Shown here in pieces: positions 1 to 8,797 of a stretch of 64,000 nt of DNA; within the stretch, counting starts at the first letter, position 1, and each line of letters opens with the position of its first letter. Below the pieces are notes generated by a model that saw only the letters and a list, made by a program, of their open reading frames with translations, ran no database searches and had not been told where the DNA came from. The translations under genes were made by a program, and so were the position numbers. The stretch is from Arthrobacter alpinus (GTDB lineage Bacteria; Actinomycetota; Actinomycetes; Actinomycetales; Micrococcaceae), in contig NZ_FNTV01000001.1 in NCBI RefSeq assembly GCF_900105965.1, positions 1,116,001 through 1,180,000 on the forward strand. The letters are read 5' to 3'.

Positions 1-35
1 AACGCGTCTCACCTGACCAGCCCGCATACGAAACG

Positions 36-396
36 TTGACCGGGCGCTGACAATGTTGTTTGCAGGCGCGTGTTCTACTCGTCGTATTCCACGTCAGCGA
101 AGGCTCTGACTTCTTCACGAAGTTGCTCGGCGATACTGGCACCCTCCACGTTCCACGCTGTTTCGTTTGCAGGCGAGCTCCAACCGCCGTCGTACACGTT
201 CTCCGCATCCCAGGCGTCGTACCATCTGCGAAGTCGAAGCGTGAGGCCCTGCGACAGCCCAAAGTCCGCGGGCTCCATTGTGTATTTCGTCGATCGCTCA
301 GCAGTGCCGTTCTCCCACGGTGGCCACCGATGGCCGTAGTCAGGAAACAGGCGGATGACGCGACGGACGGATTTCTCTGCCATGACCGAAGCCTAA
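36..396. repeat. 361-bp direct repeat, copy 1
   Basis: This segment recurs in the same orientation at 22087-22447, with only two differences that I can find (G/C near 307 and G/A near 339). The repeat covers a complete small minus-strand gene plus short flanks. Homology stops sharply after the ATG-proximal flank. In both places the next gene is a minus-strand MFS exporter. No terminal inverted repeats or transposase accompany it. Confidence 0.95.
75..383 (-). CDS. Small hypothetical protein (102 aa), duplicated
   Basis: This 102-residue protein is rich in Trp, Arg and acidic residues and has no signal peptide or membrane segment. It begins MAEKSVRRVIRLFPDYG and has a central LSQGLTLRLRRW stretch. 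Its general look (an LSxxLxxRLxxW core and an acidic C-terminus) recalls small uncharacterised actinobacterial proteins that occur singly in many genomes, but I cannot name a function. An identical protein is encoded at 22126-22434, and both nucleotide differences between the copies are synonymous. That suggests the protein is made and under constraint. It lies downstream of an MFS exporter, separated from it by a hairpin. Confidence 0.75.
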   Translation of the reverse strand: MAEKSVRRVIRLFPDYGHRWPPWENGTAERSTKYTMEPADFGLSQGLTLRLRRWYDAWDAENVYDGGWSSPANETAWNVEGASIAEQLREEVRAFADVEYDE

Positions 397-428
397 GCAG
401 CAACGATTGATTTCCGCCGTATCTCGGG

Positions 429-462
429 ACAATGGCCCGACCTGAGAACGACGGGCCATTGT
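429..462 (-). terminator. Perfect 11-bp hairpin between MFS gene and small gene
   Basis: ACAATGGCCCG pairs with CGGGCCATTGT across a 12-nt loop. It lies just after the stop codon of the minus-strand MFS gene and before the small repeated gene. There is no clear T-run, so it may act as a GC-rich or bidirectional terminator. Confidence 0.5.
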
Positions 463-476
463 GCAAAGCTTGGTAG

Positions 477-1673
477 TTAGTTTGATGATGGCGGGAACGC
501 GTGCCGCCGGCTCACAACCACGACCGCCAGCGCAATCACGATCAGCAATGCGGTTGCCCAAACCAGGGAGTCCGAACCCAGTGAGCCGAGCAGGACGCCG
601 CCGAGGATTCCACCTGCGGCGATGCCAACGTTCCATCCGGTGACCATGACGCTCTGGGCGGCGTCCACGGCGGTATCGGCCACCTGCATCATGGCTGTCT
701 GGAGAAGGCTTGCGGCTCCACCGAAGGCCAACCCCCAAGCTGCAGAGCCAACAAATACAGCAAATGGGGCCTCGGCCAGCAAGCCGAGGCTGATCATGGC
801 GGCTCCGAAGAGGGACGTACTGGAAATCATCAAGGCACGCAGGTGGCGGTCGATCAAGGTTCCGGTGACCACAATGCTGATGAGCGAGCCGACACCAAAC
901 ACGAGCAGGACTGCACTGACGGCATCACTCATACCCAAGGGGGCCAGGAATGAGGCGATGTAGGTGTAGAACAGGTTGTGGGCGGTGACGTAAAGAACTG
1001 CTGTGACGAGTACCGGCACCAACCCACGTAGCTTGAATACCTGCAGCAGAGGCGTTTGCTCCGCTTTGTCTTGTCCCGGCAGAACCGGCAGGACCGACAG
1101 CACCCAGACGATGAGAACGGCGGCGAAGAGAGCCATTGTCGCGAACGTGAAGCGCCACCCGATCAGTCCCGTCAGTAATGTAGCGGCCGGTGTACCCACG
1201 GCCAGGGCAATAGGTGTGCCGGCCAACGCGATCGTCAGGGCGCGGCCGCGATGTTCCTTGCTGACGATTCGACCCGCTATGCCTGCGATGATTCCCCATA
1301 GGACACCGGCAAACATGCCTGCAACGAAGCGCGCCCCGATCGCCACAGCGAAGGTCGGAGCCACCGCGACCGCCAGACTTGTCAGGACGTATCCAATGAG
1401 CGCAGCGACAAGCAGGTGACGCCTTGGGAACCGCATGGTTGCTCTGATGATCGGAATCGCTCCCACGATTGATCCGAGGGCATACACCGAGACGAATTGT
1501 CCGGCCGCCGATTCGGAGACCGATAGTCCTTGGCTGATTTGAGGAAGAATGCCAGCGGGCATGGTCTCCAACATGATGGTGAGGAAACCGCTGGCAGTCA
1601 GGGTCAAAATGTGCCAGATCGGGAAACGTGAAGACCGCTGCGTTTCTTCTAGGCCGTGTTGTACTTGAGTCAT
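477..1673 (-). CDS. MFS transporter (DHA1-type drug/sugar efflux)
   Basis: A 398-residue, twelve-helix major facilitator. The sequence shows alternating hydrophobic segments, a loop with RFPRRHL between helices 2 and 3, and the helix 5 region AGTPIALAVGTP. These are typical of the AraJ/CmlA-like DHA1 exporters. I place the start at MTQVQHG (1673) because the longer frame overlaps the divergent regulator's promoter. The MerR gene at 1747 is divergent and probably controls it through the palindrome at 1691-1706. A same-length paralogue lies at 22679-23878 and also has a divergent regulator. The substrate cannot be told from sequence. Confidence 0.88.
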   Translation of the reverse strand: MTQVQHGLEETQRSSRFPIWHILTLTASGFLTIMLETMPAGILPQISQGLSVSESAAGQFVSVYALGSIVGAIPIIRATMRFPRRHLLVAALIGYVLTSLAVAVAPTFAVAIGARFVAGMFAGVLWGIIAGIAGRIVSKEHRGRALTIALAGTPIALAVGTPAATLLTGLIGWRFTFATMALFAAVLIVWVLSVLPVLPGQDKAEQTPLLQVFKLRGLVPVLVTAVLYVTAHNLFYTYIASFLAPLGMSDAVSAVLLVFGVGSLISIVVTGTLIDRHLRALMISSTSLFGAAMISLGLLAEAPFAVFVGSAAWGLAFGGAASLLQTAMMQVADTAVDAAQSVMVTGWNVGIAAGGILGGVLLGSLGSDSLVWATALLIVIALAVVVVSRRHAFPPSSN

Positions 1674-1690
1674 AACCTTACAATAAATGG

Positions 1691-1706
1691 TTGACATTAG
1701 TGTCAA
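1691..1706. promoter_or_regulatory. Inverted-repeat operator, MFS/MerR intergenic region
   Basis: TTGACATTAGTGTCAA contains TTGACA and TGTCAA as inverted arms around TTAG. It lies 18 bp upstream of the MFS start and 41 bp upstream of the MerR start. MerR proteins bind dyads of this kind between promoter elements. The arm TTGACA can also serve as a -35 box on either strand. Confidence 0.6.
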
Positions 1707-1746
1707 GGTCAAGTTGAACGCCCAAGTCCTTTGGAAGGTGCACCGC

Positions 1747-2133
1747 ATGAAAATCGGAGAACTGGCAAAGCTCTCAAATACCCCGACGAGGTCGCTGCGC
1801 TACTACGAGGAGCAAGGCCTGATCATCCCGCGCCGCCTAGAGAACGGGTATCGCGAATACGACGCCTATTTGATAGATCGCGCGATGCAGATCCGTGGAC
1901 TGATCGACAGTGGTGTTCCCACCAAGATCATTGCCCTGATCCTGCCTTGCCTAGACAAACCCCGCGGCATCGTGCCGGAGGACATCGAACCGGAGCTACT
2001 GGCCATACTTGGCGATGAACGGGACAAGATGAATCAGCGTATCGACTTCCTCACCCGCAATCGCGATTCCATCGATACCTATATCGAAGCCGCAGAGAAG
2101 GCCCTTGCCCGGCGCGCGACACTTACCAACTGA
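1747..2133 (+). CDS. MerR family transcriptional regulator
   Basis: A 128-residue MerR protein. Residues 1-25 (MKIGELAKLS, then TRSLRYYEEQGLI) are the standard winged-helix start of the family. A helical effector/dimerisation region follows, ending in a coiled-coil-like stretch (DERDKMNQRIDFLTRN). I chose ATG 1747 because GGAAGG lies just upstream and family members start at this Met; a longer in-frame extension exists but is not family-like. It is divergent from the MFS exporter, so it is the likely drug- or metabolite-responsive activator of that gene. No cysteine cluster for metals is present. Confidence 0.88.
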   Translation: MKIGELAKLSNTPTRSLRYYEEQGLIIPRRLENGYREYDAYLIDRAMQIRGLIDSGVPTKIIALILPCLDKPRGIVPEDIEPELLAILGDERDKMNQRIDFLTRNRDSIDTYIEAAEKALARRATLTN

Positions 2134-2302
2134 AGGCGCTCCCGAAGGATTCAAACAGCTATCGTGGCATTGCCGCGTTCGCTGTCTACAAGCGGTCAAT
2201 TCTGGCGCGCCTTCGAGAACTTTGATCACTCGCAGCGATGAGACTGTCCGCTCTGAGTGGCGACTAAGTCATTGTTGGGAATGGTATTCCGGTGTGCCGG
2301 TG

Positions 2303-2635
2303 CTACTTGTGGCTGTTGGCTTCTAGAGCTGCGATGACGGAGGGTAGGAAGCCGGGGTAGGCCTGTTCCATGTCCTCGATTCGCAGGAGGTTCATCCTGG
2401 AGGTGCCGATGTAGTACTGGTGCAGTACGCCGGCCTGGCGTAGGGCAGTGAAGTGGTGCGTTGCTGTGGATGCCTTGATGGGTAGTTCGATGGCTCCGCA
2501 GCTGAGTGCTTCCTCTGCGCCGGCGAGTTGCTTGAGGATGCTCATGCGTACGGGGTCTGCGACGGCGGCGAGGATGCGGGGGAAATCGAAGTCGGCGATG
2601 TCGGGTTCGTCCGTCATCTTCGTGGTTCTTGCCAT
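2303..2635 (-). CDS. ArsR family winged-helix regulator
   Basis: A 110-residue protein with the ArsR winged-helix fold: RILAAVADPVRMSILKQL, then the recognition region IKASTATHHFTALRQAGVL and a wing with YYIGTSRMNLLR. No clustered Cys or His metal site is visible, so it is probably not a metal sensor. It lies 50 bp downstream of the dehydrogenase at 2686-3696 on the same strand, so the two are probably co-transcribed. Proteins of this subgroup often repress an adjacent oxidoreductase, which makes autogenous control of this pair likely (inference). Confidence 0.85.
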   Translation of the reverse strand: MARTTKMTDEPDIADFDFPRILAAVADPVRMSILKQLAGAEEALSCGAIELPIKASTATHHFTALRQAGVLHQYYIGTSRMNLLRIEDMEQAYPGFLPSVIAALEANSHK

Positions 2636-2685
2636 GGTTGTCCTTCTCTCAGTTTTCGATCCTACTATTCGCCGCCGTCGGCCGG

Positions 2686-3696
2686 TTAGTTGACTTCGAT
2701 GACGATCTTCCCGAACGCGCCGCGGGCGAGCTGCTCGTAGGCGGCGTGGGCTTCCTCGAAAGGGTAGACGGTGTCGATGACAGGGTGGATGGTGTGTTCG
2801 TCGAGGAATGTGACCAGCTCGCGGAAGGCGCGCAGGTGCCCGACCGCGATCCCTTGAATCTGGGCCTGGTGCCAGATGACGTCCATCAAATCCAAGGTGG
2901 TGCTCTGGCCCTGGAGGAAGCCGATGACCGCGACCAGGCCGTTGCCCTTGGTGGCGCGCACTGAATCACGTACGCCGTCGCCGCCGACTACGTCGAGTAC
3001 GACGTCCACGCCCTGGCCGTCGGTCATCTCCAAGACGGCTGCGGCCAAGTCGGGGGTGGTGCGGTAGTTGATCGTGTCGGTCGCCCCCAGTTCTCGGGCA
3101 CGCAGCAGCTTCTCATCGCTGCTCGAGGTCACGATGACCCGGGCCCCGAGGGCTGAGGCGAGCTGGATGGCGAAGATCGAGACGCCGCCGGTGCCCTGGA
3201 TCAGGACAGTGTCGCCGGGCTTGACTTTGCGGTACTCCTGCAGGACGAACCATGGCGTGAGCGCGGCGATCGGCAGGGTTGAAGCTTCGACGTCGCTCAT
3301 GTCCAGGGGAGTGGGGACGACGTTGTCCTCGCCGAGGATCTGGTATTCGGCAAGCCCTCCGTTGATGGGCCCGCCGGTCTGGAAGTCGGCGTATTCGTTC
3401 AGCCAGGGTCCGTCGTGCCAGGTGGAATAGAAGTGGGAGGTGACGCGGTCGCCGACCTTATATTTCGTCACTCCCGCGCCGACGGCGGCCACGACGCCGG
3501 CGGAGTCGGCCACCGGGATCAGTCCCTTGGGCATCTTTTCCGGCGCATAAATACCGTCTACCAGGGCCTTGTCCCGGTAGTTCAGCGAGACGGCCGAGAC
3601 CTTGATGAGAAGTTCCCCGGTGGCCGGTTCGGGTGTTGGAATCTCGTGCAGGTTCAAGTTTTCGAGGCCGAAGTTATCTAGGGTCCAGGCGCGCAT
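2686..3696 (-). CDS. MDR-family NAD(P)-dependent alcohol dehydrogenase / quinone reductase-like
   Basis: A 336-residue medium-chain dehydrogenase/reductase. The GroES-like N-terminus (MRAWTLDNFGLENLNL) is followed by a Rossmann domain with GDTVLIQGTGGVSIFAIQLA. The Cys/His/Glu ligands of catalytic-zinc alcohol dehydrogenases are missing where expected (YRDKALVDGIY in place of a C-G-x-C-H-T-type motif). It therefore looks like a zinc-free enoyl/quinone reductase-type member, often annotated as alcohol dehydrogenase. I placed the start at MRAWTL, which is preceded by GAAAGGA. The ArsR gene follows 50 bp downstream. Substrate unknown. Confidence 0.85.
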   Translation of the reverse strand: MRAWTLDNFGLENLNLHEIPTPEPATGELLIKVSAVSLNYRDKALVDGIYAPEKMPKGLIPVADSAGVVAAVGAGVTKYKVGDRVTSHFYSTWHDGPWLNEYADFQTGGPINGGLAEYQILGEDNVVPTPLDMSDVEASTLPIAALTPWFVLQEYRKVKPGDTVLIQGTGGVSIFAIQLASALGARVIVTSSSDEKLLRARELGATDTINYRTTPDLAAAVLEMTDGQGVDVVLDVVGGDGVRDSVRATKGNGLVAVIGFLQGQSTTLDLMDVIWHQAQIQGIAVGHLRAFRELVTFLDEHTIHPVIDTVYPFEEAHAAYEQLARGAFGKIVIEVN

Positions 3697-4077
3697 ATGT
3701 GTCCTTTCGTGGGGCGGGGCACCGTGCATCGCCCCTTCTATCCTGAACGTTATTTCGATGTACGTCAAATATGATGATGGTCGAACAATAGTTGTTCCGC
3801 CGAATGGCCGGTCTTTATCGGCCTTGGCGGGCAGCTTGGGTAGGCGAACCATGATCCGCCGGGTCTGTATCCACCGATTTGCCCCCTGTAGCAGACTCGT
3901 CATCCCGCAAGGAGGTCTGTCCGGTTAGGCGTTCGGCAGCGTCCCGCAAGCCGGTCCCTCACCGGACAAACAGCTCGCTGACCTGCACCGCAATTATTAC
4001 GCGCTCCAGGACGTCCCGTTTAGGGTGTCCGGTGATGGGGCGTCATACGGTACGGGCTAAATGGCTTTGCGTGATGT
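3697..4077. other. Intergenic stretch without a supported gene
   Basis: The first 100 bp hold the dehydrogenase leader. The rest, up to the recombinase, has no coding signal. Around 3940-4060 there are GTCCCGC/CCGGTCC-type words that also occur in the dispersed repeats near 33.07 and 35.52 kb. Confidence 0.5.
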
Positions 4078-4710
4078 TCAGCCGGGCGGGGGAGTGGGCT
4101 GGGCATCAATGGTGTTCCGCGTTGGGTTTGGTAGGGCGAGAGTTTGCGCGCGTCGGTAGAAGGTTGCGCATGACATTCCGAGGTCGCGGGTGACTTGGGC
4201 CGTGGGTTCTCCGCTTTCTATGAGGCGGATGGCGTTGCGGATTTGGCTGTCGGTGATGCGGCGAGGTCGGCCGCCCAGGTCTTTGCCTGCTGCTCTGCGT
4301 ATATTGATGGAGTCAGTGATGCGTTCGCTTTTAATTTCGTGTTCCATTTGTGCCAGGGCAGCCATGATGGTGAACAGCATCGATCCCATGGGGGTCGAGG
4401 TTTCGACGTCGCCGCCGCCAAGGTTGAGGACCCGCAGACCCGCGCCGCGCTTATTCAGCTCTTGCGCGAAGTTGAGCATGTTCTGGGTAGATCGCCCGAG
4501 TCGATCCAGTGTGGTGATGACCAGGGTAACTCCTGCAATCAGGGCATCGAGTGCCCGATCGAACTGGGGTCGCGACGCTCGTGCTCCAGAAGCGCCGTGG
4601 TCAATGTAGAGGTCATCGGCCCGGACGTCGGCGGCGAGTAGGTCAGCTTGTTGCCGGTCGGTGGATTGTTGTCGCGTTGGTACGCGCGCGTAGCTGATTA
4701 GTTTCGTCAC
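4078..4710 (-). CDS. Serine recombinase/resolvase family protein, catalytic Ser replaced by Pro
   Basis: A 210-residue small serine recombinase. The N-terminal catalytic domain (about 1-140) has SYARVPTRQQ, DRLGRSTQNML and MGSMLFTIMAALAQMEHE. A C-terminal helix-turn-helix follows (about 150-190, ITDSQIRNAIRLIESGEPTAQVTRDLGMS). In active family members the motif is Y-x-R-V-S-T, with Ser as the nucleophile. Here codon 11 is CCA (Pro) and there is no serine at the site, although the neighbouring Arg residues are kept. One T-to-C change would explain it. As written, it should bind DNA but not cleave it. No partner transposase is nearby. Confidence 0.85.
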   Translation of the reverse strand: MTKLISYARVPTRQQSTDRQQADLLAADVRADDLYIDHGASGARASRPQFDRALDALIAGVTLVITTLDRLGRSTQNMLNFAQELNKRGAGLRVLNLGGGDVETSTPMGSMLFTIMAALAQMEHEIKSERITDSINIRRAAGKDLGGRPRRITDSQIRNAIRLIESGEPTAQVTRDLGMSCATFYRRAQTLALPNPTRNTIDAQPTPPPG

Positions 4711-4809
4711 GGGTAGCTCGAAGGTGTCTCGTAACTAATGATGAATACATCAATTCAACCAGTCCTTTAGTAAGGCGACGCGACGACTAGACGTGGCCGT
4801 CGTTCTGAC

Positions 4810-5451
4810 TCATGCGTGGCTCTCCGGTTCGGCTCGAAGTGGCGGTTGCGGTACCAGCACTTGTTGGATGGCCGGGGCCAGGACGGCGATCAGTTCCTCG
4901 GTTCGTGCCGCGAGGAGTGTGGGTACGCCGATGATCTGCCGGCCAGTGACGACACCGACGAGCATGGATGAGGCGATGCCTGCCCGCAGCGCGGCATCCG
5001 TATCCGTGCGTTCGCGGGTTCCCTCGAGGAGTCGGGACTGGATGAAGCTGCGCAGCTGCTCGGCCGCGCTTTCGTTGACGATCGCACCGCGGAGCATCGC
5101 CATGAGGGGCTCCGACACTTCGTGCGCGCCCTCCCATGCGCTCAGGTAGGCCCGGACAACCCGCTCGCCCAGGTCGTCGTCGGGTCCTTCGAAGGCCGTA
5201 TTGAACCGCTCAAGAGCCTCGGATGGAATGGCCATGACGGCCGCGAAGAGCTCGTCTTTGGAGCGGTAGAACTGCATCACCTGGGATGCATCAACAGAGG
5301 CGTCCGCGGCGACGAGTCGAATCGTGGTGGCGGCGAACCCGTCGTTCGCAAAACGTGCGCGGGCGGCCTCGAGTATGGCCTGGCGCGTGTTCGACGTTCC
5401 AGGCCGCCGCCCCCGGCGCGCCTTGTTTGCCGTGCCGTCCTTCATCGTCAT
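4810..5451 (-). CDS. TetR/AcrR family transcriptional regulator
   Basis: A 213-residue TetR protein. A basic N-terminal tail (KARRGRRPG) leads into the helix-turn-helix (TRQAILEAARARFANDGFAATTIRLVAADASVDASQVMQFYRSKDELF, about residues 20-68). A helical ligand domain follows (about 80-200), with GRQIIGVPTL near its end. It is divergent from the hydrolase operon at 5573-8058, and the 121-bp intergenic region carries a perfect 16-bp palindrome. The likely role is repression of both itself and that operon, relieved by a substrate or product of the hydrolase. Confidence 0.9.
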   Translation of the reverse strand: MTMKDGTANKARRGRRPGTSNTRQAILEAARARFANDGFAATTIRLVAADASVDASQVMQFYRSKDELFAAVMAIPSEALERFNTAFEGPDDDLGERVVRAYLSAWEGAHEVSEPLMAMLRGAIVNESAAEQLRSFIQSRLLEGTRERTDTDAALRAGIASSMLVGVVTGRQIIGVPTLLAARTEELIAVLAPAIQQVLVPQPPLRAEPESHA

Positions 5452-5481
5452 GGTTCAAATCTAGTCCGACCCGACAGTTTT

Positions 5482-5497
5482 ATCAACAGCTGTTGAT
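5482..5497. promoter_or_regulatory. Perfect 16-bp palindrome, probable TetR operator
   Basis: ATCAACAGCTGTTGAT is perfectly self-complementary. It lies between the divergent TetR gene (start 5451) and the hydrolase gene (start 5573). Its size and placement fit a TetR-family operator. Confidence 0.7.
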
Positions 5498-5572
5498 TTA
5501 ATGGACTGATACGGCGTAGGCTCGCATCGAATTAAGAGTTGTCCCAGGGTCACGAGCCAAAAGGAGTCCGTC

Positions 5573-7348
5573 ATGAGCGAAGACCAGAAGATGTTCGTCC
5601 CATCCCATCCGTTGCCGGCTGCCCGCACCGGTCTGTTGACCGGGTTCGATCCGGGCACCCGAACGCTGGAGGCGGGCTTCCAGGTGGCGCCTCAGTTCCG
5701 GCCACTGCCGGTCGATGTCGTGTTCGAAAAGGATGCCGCTGTCCAGTTGCGGGACGGTGTGACGATCCACGTTGATGTGTTCCGTCCCGTCGGTGTTGAA
5801 AAGGTACCGGTCATCGTGGCGTGGAGCCCGTACGGCAAGGGCCAAGGGACCTCCGCCAGCGTGATGGGCGTCTTCGGCCTTGTAGGCCTGGACAACAGTG
5901 TCGTTTCAGGTCTGGAAAAGTTCGAGGCCCCGGACCCGGCCTATTGGTGCGCGCAAGGGTACGCGGTCTGCAACCCGGATATCCGCGGCGTGGTCGACTC
6001 CGGGGGCGACAGCGTACTCTGGGACCGCCAGGAAGGGCGCGACTGCTACGACCTGATCGAGTGGCTTGCGGAACAGCCCTGGTGCACCGGAAAGGTCGGC
6101 ATGAGCGGAACGTCCTATCTGGCCGTTTCACAGTGGTTCACAGCGGCCGAGCAGCCACCCCACTTGGCGGCGATCAACCCTTGGGAGGGCGTGAGCGATG
6201 TCTACCGTGACCTTGTGATGCGCGGCGGCATGCCCGACACCGGCTTCGCTCAGCAACTGCAGGACGGCAGCTTCTTCGGCAAGAACCAGAAAGAGGACAT
6301 CCTCGCCGAGGCGGAGCGTTACCCGCTGATGAACGAGTTGTGGGAGAACAAGATTCCCGCCTTTGACCGCATCACAGTACCGGCGTACATCGTGGCCAGC
6401 TACTCGAACACACTTCACACGGCGGGAACGTTCCGGGCCTGGCGCCGGATCGCTTCAGAGGAGAAATGGCTGCGGATCCACAACGGGCAGGAGTGGCCGG
6501 ACTACTACGACGAGGCCAACGTAGAGGACCTGCGCCGATTCTTTGACCGCTACTTGAAGGATGAGGACAACGGCTGGGAAGCCACGCCGCGTGTGCGTTA
6601 TTCAGTCCTCGATCTCGAAGGTGGCGACCGGGTCGGGGTGCCTGCGGACGCATTCCCGCCAAAGGACGTCGTGTCCACGAAGTTCTACCTCGACGCCCGC
6701 TCGCGCACCTTGACCACCGACGTGCCGGCCGAGGAGGCCAAGGCCGGCTACGCCGTGACCTCTAACCCGAACGCGGTGTCATTCCTGACCCGGTTCGATC
6801 AGGAGACGGTGATGGTCGGCTACCCGAAGGCACACCTCTGGGTCGAAGCGGACGGCGCCGACGACATGGACCTTTTCGTCCTGGTGCAGAAGTTGGACGC
6901 TTACGGTACCCCGCTGCAGGCATTCACCGTTCCCAACCAGAGCGCGATGGTGCACGACCTCACCGACCACGGAGCAACCATCCTGCGGTACAAGGGATCC
7001 GATGGGCGGCTTCGCGTGTCAGCGCGCCACCTGGACGAGACACTGACGAGCGATGACGTACCAGCGCTCAGCTTCGATCGGGTCCAGAAGCTCTCACCGG
7101 GGGAGATCGTCGAGATCGAAATTGATATCTTCCCAATCGGTCTCGCGTTCCACCCCGGCGAACAACTGCGCTTCATCATCAGCTCCCGGAACCTGCTCGG
7201 AACACTGATGCCGGGAATTCGCGAATACGTTGGAACCAACGCCGGCAAGCACGTCATCCACACCGGCGGAAACCGCGCCTCGTACCTGCAACTGCCCATT
7301 CAGCACATCAACCCGCAGCGAAATCGCTCAGAGGACGGAGCACGATGA
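5573..7348 (+). CDS. CocE/NonD family hydrolase
   Basis: A 591-residue serine hydrolase of the CocE/NonD (X-Pro dipeptidyl-peptidase S15-like) class. An alpha/beta-hydrolase core carries the nucleophile elbow GTSYLA (Ser about 181), preceded by the oxyanion-type NPDIRGVVDSGGD. A helical cap follows. The C-terminal jelly-roll domain (from about residue 370) has PKAHLWVEADGADDMDLFVLVQKL, typical of the family. There is no signal peptide, so it is cytoplasmic. It overlaps the next gene by 4 bp (ATGA) and has a divergent TetR gene. It could hydrolyse an ester or amide (cocaine esterase and cephalosporin acylase are relatives). The substrate is unknown. Confidence 0.9.
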   Translation: MSEDQKMFVPSHPLPAARTGLLTGFDPGTRTLEAGFQVAPQFRPLPVDVVFEKDAAVQLRDGVTIHVDVFRPVGVEKVPVIVAWSPYGKGQGTSASVMGVFGLVGLDNSVVSGLEKFEAPDPAYWCAQGYAVCNPDIRGVVDSGGDSVLWDRQEGRDCYDLIEWLAEQPWCTGKVGMSGTSYLAVSQWFTAAEQPPHLAAINPWEGVSDVYRDLVMRGGMPDTGFAQQLQDGSFFGKNQKEDILAEAERYPLMNELWENKIPAFDRITVPAYIVASYSNTLHTAGTFRAWRRIASEEKWLRIHNGQEWPDYYDEANVEDLRRFFDRYLKDEDNGWEATPRVRYSVLDLEGGDRVGVPADAFPPKDVVSTKFYLDARSRTLTTDVPAEEAKAGYAVTSNPNAVSFLTRFDQETVMVGYPKAHLWVEADGADDMDLFVLVQKLDAYGTPLQAFTVPNQSAMVHDLTDHGATILRYKGSDGRLRVSARHLDETLTSDDVPALSFDRVQKLSPGEIVEIEIDIFPIGLAFHPGEQLRFIISSRNLLGTLMPGIREYVGTNAGKHVIHTGGNRASYLQLPIQHINPQRNRSEDGAR

Positions 7349-8058
7349 ACACCGACACGAACGCGCCCATGGAAACCGCTCCGGAGCACTGGGTGCGCCT
7401 GGTAAGTGAGGACACCGACGAGAGCATCGACGGCTTCGAACTGTTCTCCGCCCGCCGAGCACTGGGACTGCTGAAGGGGAAGCTCGGACGCGAACGTCTC
7501 CTGGAACTCCTGCACGACGAGATCGCGGCCGGCGACGCTTTCCTTCGGACCAGCGTCGAACGTTCCGACGGTCAGGAGAGGACCGGGACCACCAGGCTCC
7601 GCGCGCACGGCATTACGGCAGCGCAGTTCACTGCTTGGCTCGGACGCGCCTTCAGCCGTAACGATGTCATGCTGGCCGGACATCCGGAGCACTACTCGAT
7701 CCACGCGCAGCCAGGTGGCACGGTGAACATCGTCGAGACGCTCGGGGAGTATGTCTGCTCGTTCTTCATGCGCGAGTGGGATGACAGCGTCCTGGTGAAG
7801 CGGCCGTCCGACACCAGCGCGAAACCGGCCGGCCGTCGATCCCAGTTGCTCCTTGAGGACGGCACCGTCGTCGGCTCGATCGAGAACGCGTTCGATGAGG
7901 AACTCGACGGGTTCACTGCGACGCTTTCGGTGACCTTGCCGGCCATCTGCGGGCCGGATGTGATCCGGCAGCACCTGGAGCACTTCGCGGTGGAGTTCAG
8001 GACGTGGATCCTTAGGGCGGCGGCCGCGCCAGCCGGTCCCGAGTCAGTGGTGTGGTGA
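7345..8058 (+). CDS. Conserved-looking hypothetical protein (237 aa), translationally coupled to the hydrolase
   Basis: This 237-residue soluble protein overlaps the upstream hydrolase stop by 4 bp (ATGA), so the two are translated together. I do not recognise a catalytic motif. Internal features are an Arg/Leu-rich N-terminal half (ARRALGLLKGKLGRERLLELLHDE), a middle with HPEHYSIHAQPGG, and a beta-rich C-terminal half ending in an Ala-rich tail. The central region reads like a small lipid- or substrate-binding fold, but that is a guess. Tight coupling to the CocE-type enzyme suggests a role in the same catabolic step. Confidence 0.8.
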   Translation: MNTDTNAPMETAPEHWVRLVSEDTDESIDGFELFSARRALGLLKGKLGRERLLELLHDEIAAGDAFLRTSVERSDGQERTGTTRLRAHGITAAQFTAWLGRAFSRNDVMLAGHPEHYSIHAQPGGTVNIVETLGEYVCSFFMREWDDSVLVKRPSDTSAKPAGRRSQLLLEDGTVVGSIENAFDEELDGFTATLSVTLPAICGPDVIRQHLEHFAVEFRTWILRAAAAPAGPESVVW

Positions 8059-8064
8059 GCCTCA

Positions 8065-8095
8065 GGCGCCGGGTCAGCGTTCAGCGCCCGGCGCC
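8065..8095 (+). terminator. GC-rich hairpin ending the hydrolase operon
   Basis: GGCGCCGGG pairs perfectly with CCCGGCGCC seven bases after the operon's last stop codon. There is no T-run, as is common in high-GC actinobacteria. Confidence 0.6.
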
Positions 8096-8797
8096 GAGGG
8101 CGTCGCGGTCGAGGTGCACCAGCCCCCGTCGGTGTTGTCGTCCAGGTGATCGATGCTGCTCGTCCCGGCATTAGGTGACTACGCCAACTAGCGCCGGCAG
8201 ACCACCGCCACTTACCCCTGCGATTCACAAGACGTAGTTACGAGAACACCTGCCGGGAGGGACTTTGTTGAGATTTCGCGGGATTCGAAGCAGGTGCCGA
8301 AGGAGCTAGCCGAAGTCAACGAGATGTCTCATATCCCATGGCTTACAAGACCAAGCAAGCGGCGGCGTAGTCCATATTCTCAGTCCCCGGACACATCGGC
8401 GAGCCCTTACCGCCGGATACTGTTCCAATATTCGTCAAGGGCCCGATCGACGGGCCAGTCTCAGGGACCTTTTTCTCAGCCTCACATGTCCCGGGTCCAA
8501 CTCAGCCAGATTCCACACACCCATCAGGGACATGGCCGAGTCCGTGCCCTTCTGCATGATGGCTAGCGCCAGCCAGTGCCACCACACCGCCTGCGAGACC
8601 GTACAGGTTCGCTCGACTGGCCAGTGTGGCATTTGCGTCCGGGACGGTGCCGGCGTTGCCCGGCTCCCTGAGCTGCCCCAAGGCACAGTTGTCAGCTACA
8701 CCGTCAGCAACCCTCCAATAAGGGCGGCCGGTGTACGGCTGGAGACGCACGGAATGCCGGATACCGTGTCGGCAGGGACAGGTCCCAGGGACCTCTC
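8096..8797. other. Non-coding or decayed stretch
   Basis: About 700 bp between the hydrolase operon and the 3' end of the UvrA-like gene. Short open frames exist on both strands, but none has a credible ribosome binding site or a recognisable domain. It may hold decayed sequence. Confidence 0.5.
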
